NCBI GenBank assembly: GCA_017354895.1
Contig: CP071493.1
Location: forward strand, 8,556,001-8,620,000
DNA: 64,000 nucleotides
Reading direction: 5' to 3'
Source of the DNA: Podospora comata
Taxonomy: Eukaryota; Ascomycota; Sordariomycetes; Sordariales; Podosporaceae
The translations under genes were made by a program, and so were the position numbers. Numbering within the stretch: the first letter of the stretch is position 1; every line of letters starts with the position of its first letter. The notes below the pieces were generated by a model. The model saw only the letters and a program-made list of their open reading frames with translations, searched no databases and was not told where the DNA came from. Of this stretch, positions 12,035 through 24,859 are shown in pieces.

Positions 12035-13233
12035 GGCTGCCGGTTGTGTGCTGCACTTGGATGGACTGGGTACAGTACAGGACCTGGGGTGTACACTGGG
12101 GATAATTTCTGTCAGTCTGAGAAAGCGGATGATGAGCTACAGCTTGGGGTCGGGTATTTGATGTGCAGTAAGGGAAGGCAGGTGCGGGCGTCAGTATTCT
12201 GGACTGCCTGAGCTTCTTTCCTTGGAGGGCGGGAGCGAACAGGCAGCTGTTCAGTAAAAGCTGGAAGCCATGAAGGACCTCCCGTCTTTCCCAAATGGTG
12301 GTTGAGGTGATGTCTTGGAGGGGTTGGATCCTACTCACGGTGTTGGGTTTCAGGGGGTGATGTTGCAATGGCGTGACGAAAAAAAGGTCAATTGACAGAG
12401 GAAATACGAGAAAGAAAACCAACAAGGAGGGTTCTTCCCTTATATACTAGCAAATTCAGTAGTGAATCTGGTAAAGGTGACCACTACCATAGCCGCATTA
12501 AGAGTGGGCGAATGCGTGGAACTTGTGTCTTGTGTCACCAGATAACACCACCAAAGAGTCACCATCAAGTTCAACGTCTGGTCTTCAATCTGATCACAAA
12601 CGCTTGGCGGATGCCTGCTTTACCCTGAGACACATGTTTTGATACGGCACTTTTAGCGTTGCACTCATGGATTTCTTTGTCCATGCCCTCGGACGATGTG
12701 GTGTGGTGGTCAGGACCGAGGTCTGACAGCCTTGCTAGACCCCTTATGCTATGGTGTAGATGCCAAGCCACGTTGGTTACAATCTCAGCTAACCAAATTG
12801 GCATCCAAAGGAACTTTCACTGAAAGATTTTGTCTTTCAAAATGCATCTTTTGTGGAATCCTCAAAAGCTTCATGTGCAGAGCTCTCATGGGGAGACGGG
12901 ACTTCTGTTCTAATATAGATTGGGCGCTCTTGGCCACTGTATGGTTATCATGGCTATCACCAACAGTTATATAGGGAGATACACCAGCTAAAAAACACAC
13001 CCCTATGAGTATTTAATCCCAAACCACAGACAGTATCGGTTGAAATTGGCTGGCCCTTTTGTACGTTTTCCTTGTCACAAGCAGCCGCCTTGCTTAACTC
13101 ATCGACCCAAATAAAATTATTCGAAAGCAGCTGGTTGCAAGAAAAAAAAGGTTAAAAGGAGGAAAGCTGTAAACTTGGAACCCTCTGACCGGCCCCCGAC
13201 ACAGATTCATTCAGCTATATCATCATCCGTGCT
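12035..13233. other. Intergenic region upstream of the MARVEL-like gene
   Basis: This 1.2-kb stretch spans the promoter of the minus-strand MARVEL-like gene and the 3' flank of NMA111. Open frames here (for example 12696-12974, +) carry no domain or compositional sign of coding. Nothing else is supported. Confidence 0.45.
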
Positions 13234-16200
13234 TTACACGTCCACGTCCACGTCCATATCTGCAGCATCCCCAGGAACGGGAACAACCCCATCCTCCCCT
13301 TCACCTTGAACCACCTTGCCGCCGCCTTCGTAGGTGACTCTCCGCCACCCAGTCTCCTCCTCAGGGTCCTTGATGAGCTCCACTGTGGGGAAATAATGCT
13401 CGTTCTTCTTCATGGTAACCATCCACGGCACACTATCAAAAGTCACTGCCCTCATGCGGAAATCTGCGAAACTTGTCAGAATGTGGTAAGAAGGGCGGTG
13501 CGTACTAGAAATAAACTTACAGGTATTGTCGGGAATCCTAACAACCGCAGCCAAGAAGCTCTCCAGGTCCGGAGTCGGCTTGTTGTTGACATGTGTAATG
13601 AAGTTGGTCGGCGCCAACCCATACTGATACGCGGGGGATCCACGAGTCCGCGCAGAGACATAGACCTCGCTGAATAGTTCGCTGATTTGTTGTCTGACGG
13701 CATGGTGTGGTCTATGAATGATGGCACCGCAAAAGGAGATTGCCCGGTGCGTCTCGACGTCATCAGCCGCGACGGTGGGTAGTTTCAACTTCAACTCCTG
13801 GCGCTCGCGCACAATCACGGCATCCAGAAACTCGTTGGCGTACATGACATCGAGATCAGATATTCTGGTGATCATACTGCCGTTCAGGGTCAAAATTATG
13901 TCGCCCTCAAGCAGAGCCGGGGCCTCTTTCTCCTCCACACGCTCACAGGTGCACTTGGTGACCATGAAGAGCTGGTGATGGGCAGTATTAGCCACAGAGA
14001 CCTTCTCGATCCATTCCTCAGAGACACCCATTAGGCGTGCCTGAAGCATCTGGACAGCGCGGAGCTCGACTGGCAACATGCGCAGCTTGGGGACGATGCC
14101 ATCCTGAATCTGCTTGAGGACGGGCAGCAGAGTAGGAGTGGCAAGGCCGAGATGGTACTCCTCATCTCTGTGGGTCGAATGAGAACGTTCTCCCAGATAT
14201 GTCAACCACAGGGCCTGAACGGTACCGTCCTGCGCAACCAAGACTCCGCTGCCGCACTGTCCACTGAGACTGGTGTCGACAGTGATAGCGTCGAAATTGA
14301 CAGCACGATAACGGGGCGCCCCGGAGTTTGCCGGAATCGTCACAGCAAAACTCTCGGTGACCGTGGTGGCCGCGTGAACGATTCGGCCGATTCTGTTGTA
14401 GCCGATGAAGTAAGTCGAGGCACCTTGGCTGATCTGCTCGTTACCGAGTTTGGCGCTAAGAACCGGCGCTTCAACCAGCTTAGGATCATACTGAATAATG
14501 GCGTAGTTTTGCAGAGGGTGGAGAAAGACCACCTTGCCCTCCACCACAATAGAATCGGCGATAGTGATGCTGATATCGCAGAGATCGTACGGAACGATGG
14601 CTCTGGAGATCACCACGAGGCCCTTCTCTGCATCCACGACCAGGCCCATTCCCCACTTCCGGTTCTTCGGGAAGCCATCCAGCTTGACCGGAAGAGTGCA
14701 TTGAACATGAACAAAGCTTCTAACGAGATCTGCCACGGCAGGGTGAGATGTGTGCTCCAACTGAATGAATCTGGCCTTGGTGGGAACCGGAGGGATTGGG
14801 GGAAGGGGGTCCGCGAGGTTGGTGAAGTCCCAAAGTCCAGTCTTGTCGTTTCTGACTGCCAGCTTCATCTTCTTGGCCCAGTGGCGGTCGACGAAGATAA
14901 TGGTGGTGTTCAAAGTGTGCAGATCTCGCAGATGTTTATATGTGACAACAACCCTAGACTTATCCGGAATCCCCTTCAAAACGTCAATGAAGGTATCGAG
15001 GTCGGGTGTCTTCTTATGGTCCACAGTCTGGATTAGCCACCCGCATTCAGAGCTCTCAAAGCGCCAAGAACCACCGGCCTCGCAGACGTAGACACCCTTG
15101 CAGGCCACACCATACAGACGGGCTTGCTGGTACGACAACTCGTGAAAGCTACCGCCCGCAACCGAGACGAATCGATCAGGCGTAATCTTATGCAGATCAC
15201 CGACCTCCACCTCGACTTCGACCTCATCGCCGCCACGCAGCACCAGAAGCTTGACAGTACCTCCAACACTGGAGTCCAGAATATCATCCAGGCGAATGAA
15301 CTGAGTCAGCATTTCACCGTTGACTTTGATCAGCACATCGCCTTCCTCGATCTTCTTGTGCGAGGGACCCCCAGGGAGAATAATTTCGGCAACCAACATG
15401 TTGGTCTCCTTGGGGAACTTTTCGCGGACTTGCGCCTCCCACTCAGGGGTCAGGCCCAATCTCCGGCATTCGTCGAACGGCTTAAGAACGAACTGAGTTT
15501 GGATATCTCCGCGGGTGATGGGATTTCCTTCTCGCAGACACTTGAGCGCGCGGAGAGGGCGGTCTAATGGGAGGAAGTAGTCTGTGGAAGCACCGTCGCT
15601 TCTCCCTCCAGCTTGAAGCGCCACGGCATATCCATCGATGTCTACCACGGGACTGCCCGAAGAACCGCCGCTGGCTGCGGCGCTAGCCTGGTAGTAGCAT
15701 GTGTTGAAGTCGCTGTACCCTTCGCCATATTCGGGAGCATTCCGGTCCAGTCTGCTGATCACACCCGAGAGGATACTGAGCTTTTCTCCAGCATCGTTGC
15801 CGACCACTCTAATCTCAATGCCCACCTTTGCCAGATCTGGCCGAAGCTGGAGGGCCTCAACAGGCATGTATTTGATGGCTTTGGGGTCGAATTTCAGGAT
15901 GCCGAAGTCGTGGACCGGATCGCGATAGACGGGATAGGCGTCAACCTCCTCGTGGTTATCAAACACGCAGTAACCCCAGAAGGGTCCTGACCCAACAACG
16001 TGACGATTTGTCAAGATGTACCTATGATGAGTGTGGAAATCAGCACATATTCACACGTTTACACCCAAGCGTAATAACTGACCCTCTCTCCGCATCTACC
16101 ACGAACCCCGTGGCCTCGCTGGTCAAGGCGGGGTCTGTATCGAAGCTACATGTCTGGCAAAAGCGGATTGAGACGACATTTCGTACCACCCGCTGGATGG

Positions 16201-16435
16201 TTTCTTGCCATTCGGCGGTATCAGGACCAGCTGGGAGGAGGGCAGCCAGCTTGTCGTCAGGCTCTTCGTATTCGGGCTCGATGAAGCTGTCGTCGGGTCT
16301 GTCGGGGGTGTTCTCGCCGCCCGAAGTATCCAGATCCCCATTGGCGCGATGATGCTTGGGGTGGCGGGCATCCAGTGCATGGGGTGGCTCTTTGCGCTTG
16401 GTGCGAACTGACGGGGTCAGGTTGGAACCGTTCAT
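13234..16435 (-). CDS. NMA111: HtrA/DegP-family serine protease NMA111 (tandem protease and PDZ units)
   Basis: Exons are complement of 16083-16435, 13521-16021 and 13234-13463, giving 1027 aa, the normal size for fungal Nma111. In yeast this is a nuclear HtrA2-like protease linked to apoptosis-like death. The N-terminus has KRKE, HPKHH and acidic stretches suited to nuclear location. The first protease unit is intact: H125 in [11 protein letters not shown]156 in [10 protein letters not shown] and S239 in [11 protein letters not shown] second, degenerate protease-like unit follows, with [13 protein letters not shown] where the active Ser would be. PDZ-type regions lie after each unit. The last intron was placed so that [17 protein letters not shown] is joined; the open frame otherwise carries an odd insert. 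The start was set at MNGSNLTPS rather than the frame's upstream extension. Confidence 0.92.
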
Positions 16436-17503
16436 CGTGGCGGTGGTGGGATTGACGGTATATGGATGTGGTGGTGGTGGTAGTGATGATGACACGGTTG
16501 TGGAAAATCGCTGGGCGGTCGTACGTAGAAAGAAGAGGTGATTGTTGAACTTTTTGCCTGGTAGATTCAAGGCTCTGAAGGGGAATGGGTGATTATGATA
16601 GTTGGTAAATAAGGTGGAATGAGTGTGTTGAAGAGGTGAACGGGAAGCTACTGTTTGGTAGCTAATTGTGAGTCTGGCTGGTGTAACCAAGCTCTGTTTA
16701 CTGAATCTGTTGGCAGAAACACCTGAGCGTGTGCCGAAAAAGAGGGCTGGCCGCATTCACAGCCTGGAAGAAAATACCGAGAAGTGTTGGTGGTTGAGAA
16801 GAAGAGGCCCAGCTAAGAATGGGATTGCTCTGTCAATTCACACCCGCGACGAATTCTTGCGTTGCCTTGCAGCAACCTGCAGGGCCACAGAGGCAAGGCG
16901 CATATGCCGATTGGCGGGGTGGAGTGAGCCTACCCCCAGGAGCTTATCTAATCGAACTCCATCCAATTTCATCATTCAGCGCGTCCAAATATTTTAAACA
17001 CTTCTAACACAACATATAGGTAAATCGCAGAGGAGACGGTATGCTTCTTGAAACACATAGACTCTATAACAACGCAATCTTTTTTTTCACTCCCCCCCGA
17101 CCCCCAGTGTATCTTTGACCCGTCACAAGACATGTTACATGGTAAGGTTTCAAGCAAACATTTATGAGACTTCGTAGACATCCCAAGTGCCCAACGTTCA
17201 GGGGGGTAGGAAAAGCGTTTTCAGCTGCGTCAGCGGTGCTGATTGATTTACCAACTGGCACTTGATGGGAAATTGCCTCGGAAGCTCTCATCGTCTTGTA
17301 GGCTCGAGGTATAGACATGTATAGAAATTCTCCTGTTATGTTTGAGGGCAGCCAGTTGGAGATACGGTACGTATGATTATGGCGCAAATTGATTAGCAGG
17401 CGAATTTAGTTCACAAGAACAATTTGATCCACAAGAACAAGAAACCAGCAGGCAATGCTGCATTATGTATTCACACCAACTAGCAACCACAATACCCACC
17501 TTC
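16436..17503. other. Region between NMA111 start and NOP53 stop
   Basis: Just over 1 kb. The first part should hold the NMA111 promoter and 5' leader; the rest is the 3' flank of NOP53, with T- and C-runs near 17084-17107. No gene is seen. Confidence 0.45.
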
Positions 17504-18893
17504 TTAGGCTGGGAGCTGGAAGTCCTTGTACGTCCACTTCTCTGTGATCTTGGTCTTGGCCAGCCTCTTGTAGGGAATCTTTCTCCGAGCCTCCATTTTG
17601 CCCCGAACCAACATGCTCCTGTACCTGTCCTTGAGCAGGTTGCCTTCTGGCTTCAGGAGTCTCAACGAATCTTGAAGCTCGTCTGGAAGCACAAGCTCCA
17701 AGTCCTTCTCCGGCAGCCTGTACCGGCCAAACTGTTTCCTCCGCAGCTTCTCGTCATCACCAATCTCCTCCGCATCACTGAACTCGGCCTTTTCAAGGGC
17801 CAACTGCCTTTCCTTCTCTGCCACCTCCAACGCAATTTGCTTGATCCGCTCGGCCTGGGCATTCTTTGCCTTCATGGCCGCTTCGTGCTTCTGCCTCCGT
17901 TCTTCCTCCTTTCTTCTCTTGATTCTGTTTCTCTCAGCCTGTGTTTTGCGTCTTGGCCGCTTGGCCTTGACACTGAGCTCCTCTCCCGCACTCTCGAATC
18001 CTTCCCAAGCAGAATCGTCCTCCCACTCTGAAAGATCCGCCCTTGCCTCGGCAGCTTCAGCCTCGGCGGCTGATCGAGCGGCGGCCTCAAGTTTAATCCT
18101 TTCCGCTTCTAATTCGGCAAGACGCTTCTTCTCGGCCTCCACAGCCTTCTCGCTTTCCTCGATCAACCGTTCTCGATACTCGGTGAAGTCGGGGTTGTAA
18201 CTGGCGCCACCCTTTGGTACATAGACAGCAGGGATCGGTTTGCCGTTGGCAGAGAGTGAGATGGATTGTTGTTCGAGGGTCTTGGGCTTCTTGGGCTTCT
18301 CTTTCTCGGGCAGGAAAGCCAGCTCGACAGCCTTCTCTGGCTCTGGCTGTGGCTCGTCGGCCCAAGGGTCAAATGCGGCATCGACGATGTCAACCGTTGA
18401 GTCGTGTTGCCCATCTGCCACCCTCTTTAATCTGCTGAGCTCCTTGCCGCTGACATACTCCTTGCGCTGCCTTTTGACTGGAAGAACACCATCTGTGGTC
18501 TTGTCGTGAGCGGGGCGCTTGCGCATAGGCACAGCGGGTACTGCTGACCGAGCCGCAAGAATCTCATCTGACTTGAGGCCCTTCTTGATCTTGGGGAACT
18601 TCTTGGTGATAGAGGCATCGCCCTTGACGTCGAGAACGAACAGATCGGCAGAATCCTTTTCCGCAATAACTCCACTGCAAAAGCACAATTGGTTAGCGAC
18701 CACAATCGCACATTCAAAAAGCAGGCATAATCGAGTCATACCCAATAATCTTTTGAGTATTCAGCTGGTCAAGGCCCTTTGTGATGTCGGTAACGTCGAC
18801 ATTCTTGCGCCACGCCTTCTTGCCCTTCCTGGATGTTTGTTTGTACTGCGATGGTGCATCGGTATTGCCCGAGGGGGCCTTGAGAACAGGCAT
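17504..18893 (-). CDS. NOP53: 60S ribosome biogenesis factor NOP53
   Basis: Exons are complement of 18742-18893 and 17504-18674, giving 440 aa. Nop53 (GLTSCR2/PICT1) recruits the exosome helicase Mtr4 to pre-60S particles for 7S rRNA trimming in the nucleolus. The N-terminus has SRKGKKAWRKNVD, matching the conserved basic entry of the family, then IGGVIAEKDSADLFVLD across the splice. A long charged coiled coil of Glu/Lys/Ala follows (about 190-350), including a very basic patch KAKRPRRKTQAERNRIKRR. The C-terminus is the conserved LVLPDELQDSLRLLKPEGNL, then RYRSMLVRGKMEARRKI. The intron has a GTATGA donor and a TTTTGCAG acceptor. It is divergent from YPT6. Confidence 0.9.
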
Positions 18894-19642
18894 CTTGGAC
18901 TGTGGCTGTGGTTGCTGTCGGTCGAACCAGTCGTTGCTTTCAAGCAACTTTTTTTTGGTGTTTTCGTCGACTGCGAGTCTGGCCCAAAGCACCCTGCCAG
19001 AGACACAAAGTGGGGTCCGGGTTTTCAAAATTTCAGCGGGTGTTCGTGACTGATAAGATAAGAACCCCTGCACGTGGCGCATAAAGTACCATGCACGGGG
19101 TGTCAGGCGAGGGTGGCCTGGCCAGCACCCAATCCGAGGTTCAGGCCTGATGCTTCTGGCTGCTTGCTCATGACGGCCGCCAAGAGCGCTGGAACGGCCA
19201 GGCATGGCTTGCGAAAAACAGCGGGCGTCGCCTGGCTGGTGGCATGCACTCACGCATGGACACGCCCCCCCTTTTCGCCGTAGCCGCAATCGGGTCTGTT
19301 GAGGAGGGTTGAGAGACTGGGCGTTGTGGATTCGAGCCGAACCGAATTCCCATCACAAAGGGAACTTAGACCTCCCAGTTTTGAACCTTACTCCGTACCG
19401 AGTATAATTTTCGAGAACACTTGTTCACTCCTAGACAATACCGATACAACCATCCGAAAGCTGTTGAGCCTCACCACGCCGCGCTTCTTGGGTTCCTGGT
19501 CAGCCTGGCCACTGATTTGACGACGGTTAACGACGACTCCACGAGCACCCCTTTTAACGAATACACCCCTCCCTCCCTCAACGACGGCCACCACCGCCGA
19601 GACGATACATTTCGATTCTCTACACCAAATAATATCAAAACC
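18894..19642. promoter_or_regulatory. Divergent region between NOP53 and YPT6
   Basis: This 749-bp stretch separates two opposite starts and must hold both promoters. A GC-rich part at 19080-19290 has repeated GGCC-type words, and the stretch just before YPT6 is rich in CACC/CCTCCCTC pyrimidine runs typical of fungal 5' leaders. Confidence 0.45.
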
Positions 19643-20531
<889 letters not shown>

Positions 20532-21352
20532 ACAGATTCAAAATGTGAGGGTCTGGACGTACACGAAGGGGGATGAATGGGTCGGGAGAGAGCCATGGTC
20601 ATTCCGCACACGAATATACCGCGCAACCTCTGTTTTGCTTGCTTTTGTGTGAAGGTTAGACTAGGGAAGCATAGCGGGGGGTCATGGGTGGCTTTTACGC
20701 ACCAAAGCGTTTCACATACTTGGTTAAATCTACGTAATGATATATCTTTAGGAGTTTGGGTAGCCAGAACAAGTGGAATAACACGTTCAAGACACACTCG
20801 ATTCATCACTCGCTCAAAGTCCAAGTCAATCTTCTTTTGTGGACAGGTAGAGGGGGTTACAGAGCCGTTGTTCTCAAAGCACAATAAAGGTATTTGCCGG
20901 CTGCCCATGAAGATGTCTACAACACTCTGGAGATACATTCTAGTAAATAAACTTTTTTTCTGAACACAGCTCCCCTTTCTTAGTTGTAACGCCGAATTCG
21001 CCAAACCCGCAGAAGAAAAAAACAATGTTCATGCATGTATGCCCGTCCCCTTTGAGAATCATATCTTGGTCCACACAGATTGTTCCTGGTGGCCCATGTT
21101 CAACGCCCCATTGGACGAACCACACATGTTCCCAACCTCCCTGATTAGCTGCTGATAGACGTCGTACTCATTGGCTCTGAGCCTAGCTCGGGTATCTTTT
21201 TTCTCCTCCCATGACAGGACGATCGTCAAAAGGGAAAGTGACGAGAAATGACGGGTCTAACCCTTCCTTAACGCCACCCAGCTACCGGTAAAGGACATGA
21301 AGGGTGCTGAGACGGGAGCCAGTTCCGGATCACGGTTGAGAGATCGAGCCGC
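20532..21352. other. Convergent 3' flanks of YPT6 and RLP24
   Basis: 820 bp between two stops. Frames at 20528-21025 (-) and 20577-20963 (+) overlap each other and lack domains. The composition fits 3' untranslated sequence. No gene is called. Confidence 0.45.
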
Positions 21353-22105
21353 TCAGTCGGTATCCATCTCATCATCCTCGTCCTCGAATCCGTCGTCCTC
21401 GTCGTCATCCTCGCCCACAACACCGCCAAAAGACTCGGTAATTTCCTCCACGCCACCGTCAGTCCTGACCCTCAATCTCTTCACCTCACCACCGAAAGCC
21501 TTGCTCTTCTTCCCGGAAGCCTTGGCGGCGAGCTCCTCTCTCTCCAGCTCCTCAACATCGACACCCCTCTCAGCAGCCAACTCAGCCAACCTCCTCTTCT
21601 CGCTGCCCCTGAGTCTGGGAAGCAAGTGCTCGTTGTCAGCCACCAGCTTCCTGGCCGCGGCAACCTCGCGCGCCCTCTTGCCGGCCATGCGTTTCTTGTA
21701 AAAGATTCTCTCGCGGCGGGCCTTGATTTCGCTGATGCGCTCCATGGCCTTGAGGGTCTTGGCGAAGAGCTCGCGGTCGTAGCGGACGGGCACATTGCGG
21801 CGGGCGGCAAACTGCAGAGTGCTGTCGACCGTCATCTCCTTGCCGGCGTTCTTGCGATAAGCCTTTGTCCACTTGAGCTTGCGGGGGTTGCGCTTCATCT
21901 TGAAGTTCTTGTGACATTTTGAGCGGCAGAAGCGGAAGGATTTGCCTGCGAAATTCGCAACGAGCAATGGTCAGCGACAATGGGAACACACACCAGCAAG
22001 GTGCAAGAGATCAAGAGGGGAGGACAAACCATCGTTGCGCATAAAGGTGATACCCTTGCTAGGCCACGCGGGCCTACCGCAGAAGAAACAGTTATCGACG
22101 CGCAT
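21353..22105 (-). CDS. RLP24: Pre-60S ribosome biogenesis protein RLP24 (L24-like)
   Basis: Exons are complement of 22030-22105 and 21353-21945, giving 222 aa. Rlp24 occupies the eL24 site on early pre-60S particles and recruits the AAA ATPase Drg1, which removes it in the cytoplasm. The start [18 protein letters not shown] and the second exon's [18 protein letters not shown] give the C-X2-C / C-X3-C zinc ribbon of L24 proteins. Family-like text [20 protein letters not shown] follows. The C-terminal extension is acidic ([18 protein letters not shown]), the part that in yeast contacts Drg1. The donor is GTTTGT and the acceptor TTCGCAG. It converges with YPT6. Confidence 0.93.
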
Positions 22106-24303
22106 CTTGGAGTGTATATGCGCCCCTTTGAAGACGTGGAAAAAAAGGGAAGCTAGGGTGGTGGTTGTTTTGCGAAAGAGGGTGACAGGACTGCACTCTC
22201 TTCTCTCTCCACCTGGCACTGAAGGTTCAACTTGCAGCAGGCCGAAAAAATTGACCGCCTTCTTTTGCCCACCCTCCGCTGTAGGAAAAAAAATGTGGGG
22301 TGTGGTGAAAATTGTTATCTTATCGGTCGCCAAGTGTTTAGAGACCAGCTTTTGAAAGGGATAGGGTTATACAGGAGTATCGGCGTCCACAAGACCTTGA
22401 AGATAATTGAGAGAGGTACTCTCCGTTTGTATGCGCAATTGGTTAAGCGGGATTGACTCTAAGTTACTGCCAAGTTTTGAGTTGATGATCTCTGCAGTGT
22501 TTTGATTGGTATGGTGAGTGTACTTCGTCTCGTCCTTTGAGGCCATGAATTTTGCAATCGGTCTGCAAGAATCTGGAAAGGTTGGATCCTAAGGAATTCC
22601 ACTCCCAATTGCTCTTTCGTTGACGTTCGGGATGTAGAATCAATTACTTGTAGATACTAAAGCTTCGATAAGTTTATGTAGGTTTGCTGCATCTAGCTCG
22701 GAAGGAAAGGATGTAGTTCAATTATCTGTACTCACGCCGTTTTGACTCGGCTGCTTTGTTGAAAACTCTAGGTATGTGCTCAAGGTCAGTTTATGAATGG
22801 TCCCTCACTGCTATCAAGAAAGAGATGTCTGGAAAAGTTGATTCCCCCATATTTTGGCAAGCCCAGCCGTATTGTGAGATATGAAAGTATCAAGTGATAA
22901 GTTTGAAGAGCAGCAGAGTTTCACCATCGCGAGCCTTGGCTTCCGAAGCGATGGGAAGTGCCAAGACAGGGTTTGGACGCTAACCTGAGGCTTGGTGATC
23001 AGTTCCACTCACCTCACTGGGCAGCCTTCGAGTACACGCAGAGAAGATCTCTACATACGAACTTCTTTTACAATCTGGATTCAGAACTGAAAGAAGTCAA
23101 TCGGATCGAGCGTAGCAAGGGCTTTTGCGTTGCCCTTCACGGTTCTGGGACGCAAGAACCGCTTACGGCAGTCCAGGGGCTGCCCATGTGACCAACATGC
23201 GCCTGAGGGTTTCGGCCCAGGCCTGAAGGCTGGATGTTGATTATAATTCAAAGCACCCGGTGGCCCGGACTTGATCTCCGGAGTTTCTGTGTGTATGAGC
23301 GCTGCAAAAATCTTTCTTGCAATCAGATGAATTACATCAAAATAAGGTTTTCGATCGCGGTCAAGCAATGGCAAGAGACGTCAAATGAAGACGCCGTCGA
23401 GGATCGTGAACTCCACACATGACCCACTTGGCGCCGTTGTTTTCTGGGGAAAGTCTGGGGAATGTGGAGCAGTCAGACCAAGGTGGCTCCACCGACCCTC
23501 AATTGACAACGCTAACACACAACCAAAGGGGAAACAATATCAAGTTAGATATCAAAAACATCTTAGGGTTTTGTTTTTGACCCTCTAACAATTCCAAACC
23601 CTTCTCCAACATTGGAGGCTCCGTCAAAGAGAAACAAGCTGAGCAGGGCCTGAGAGACAAGCCTGATCATCCTTTCCTTCCCCGCATTTCAAGTGTCTTG
23701 TGGCGCCATGTCAGTCTGTAAAGTGAGACGACATGGTTGACGGCTGGCAAGAGTGAGTCCAAAGTGACGTCCAATGAAGTCCATGACTGGTGCATGGATG
23801 TTGCTGCGGTCTCTTACCCCGCTTTCTACCAGGCATGTCTGTGGGTGGTCTTTCCGCTCCTGTCAACGTGCCGCTTGATTGGCCTCGGCTGGTACATCCC
23901 CTTCCTTCCTGGTTGGGCTTTTGAGTATGCCTGGGCAGGTCGTGGTGGCCACTGCTCCAAGCTCCTCGAAGGAGATGTGGCGGTTGCCCTCGAGGAGGGA
24001 TTACGTTCCTGCTGGCTGGATCATGGGAAGTGTATGCCAGCTGAGCACACCCGGGACAGGGTCGCCAACCCAGCCATAAAGGGGGTTTCCCGTCCCTCCC
24101 ACTTCATCTTGACCTTACCTTCCCCAAGCTCTTCCCGCTCTTTGTTTGTGTGTAACATCTCCTGTTCTTTGTTCCACCGCGTGTAGACGTCAGTCCATCA
24201 ACATCTGCATCTAGAGAACGATTTCCTTTGGTGGTGCATCTCCGTCAATCTACCTATCCTGGGTTCACCGCGGTCGATAACAGCTTTGGTATAGACGAGA
24301 AGG
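22106..24303. other. Long intergenic region upstream of RLP24 and the 107-aa gene
   Basis: About 2.2 kb between divergent genes. It must hold both promoters. A CATAAAGGGGG stretch near 24075, followed by pyrimidine-rich sequence, could be the core promoter of the downstream plus-strand gene. The frame at 23737-24186 (+) overlaps this putative promoter and has no domain. Nothing else is supported. Confidence 0.4.
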
Positions 24304-24392
24304 GTATGTGTTCCTTCCTCTCTTTCATCACCAGGCATCATCGTCACCTGTTTTTGACTGATGAGCCCACTATGTCCTTGCTTCTTCCCTAG
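24304..24392 (+). other. Probable 5'-leader intron of the 107-aa gene
   Basis: The donor is GTATGT at 24304, there is a CTGAT branch-like site near 24356, and the acceptor is TTCCCTAG ending at 24392. The 89-nt element lies about 140 nt before the start codon of the next gene and would remove non-coding leader only. This is inference from splice signals. Confidence 0.4.
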
Positions 24393-24535
24393 GGGTGTAC
24401 CCCATCACGTCGCAGCAACCAACTCACATCGGTTCCAAGATTTCCATTGTGCTAACGTCAACACCTGTTAAAGATTTCCTGTCTCTTGTAACGAAGTCCC
24501 CATACGATCTATTTCCCCTCGAACCATCTCTCAAA

Positions 24536-24859
24536 ATGCCCGTCCGCATCCCCGCTGCCACTCGGACTGAGGTCTTCTGCATGGGGGCAGGTGGCCTCAG
24601 CGCCTTCGCACCTTTCTACATGATCATCCCTGGCGCCGAGGAGCGTGTCGCTCGCCAGACCACCAAGTGGGCGCCCAAATGGGAGCGCAACATCACCATG
24701 TTCAAGTCTCCAGTTGAGCGTGGTGTCCAGCGGATCTCGCCCCCGGTAGCCCGCACTGTTCAGAAGGTTGAGCACAAACTTCATCTTGAACAGGCAGCAC
24801 AGAAGACTAGCCGGGGTATCTCGAAGAGCTTTGACAAGATGGGTATGAAGCACACCTGA
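24536..24859 (+). CDS. 107-aa protein with one hydrophobic segment, function unknown
   Basis: Single exon, 107 aa, opening MPVRIPAATRTEVFCMG. The start was chosen because the frame upstream (to 24395) is leader-like and crosses the end of a likely 5' intron. Residues 14-35 (VFCMGAGGLSAFAPFYMIIPG) are hydrophobic enough for a membrane span. The rest is basic and amphipathic, with PVERGVQRISPPVARTVQK and LEQAAQKTSRGISKSF. I do not recognise a named family. The shape resembles small conserved ascomycete proteins, possibly mitochondrial, but that is a guess. Coding is supported by base use typical of the neighbouring genes and a well-formed leader. Confidence 0.6.
   Translation: MPVRIPAATRTEVFCMGAGGLSAFAPFYMIIPGAEERVARQTTKWAPKWERNITMFKSPVERGVQRISPPVARTVQKVEHKLHLEQAAQKTSRGISKSFDKMGMKHT

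Noticed and set aside
14152-15036. 294-codon frame opposite NMA111
   Set aside because: It overlaps the conserved protease/PDZ region on the other strand and has no recognisable protein features.
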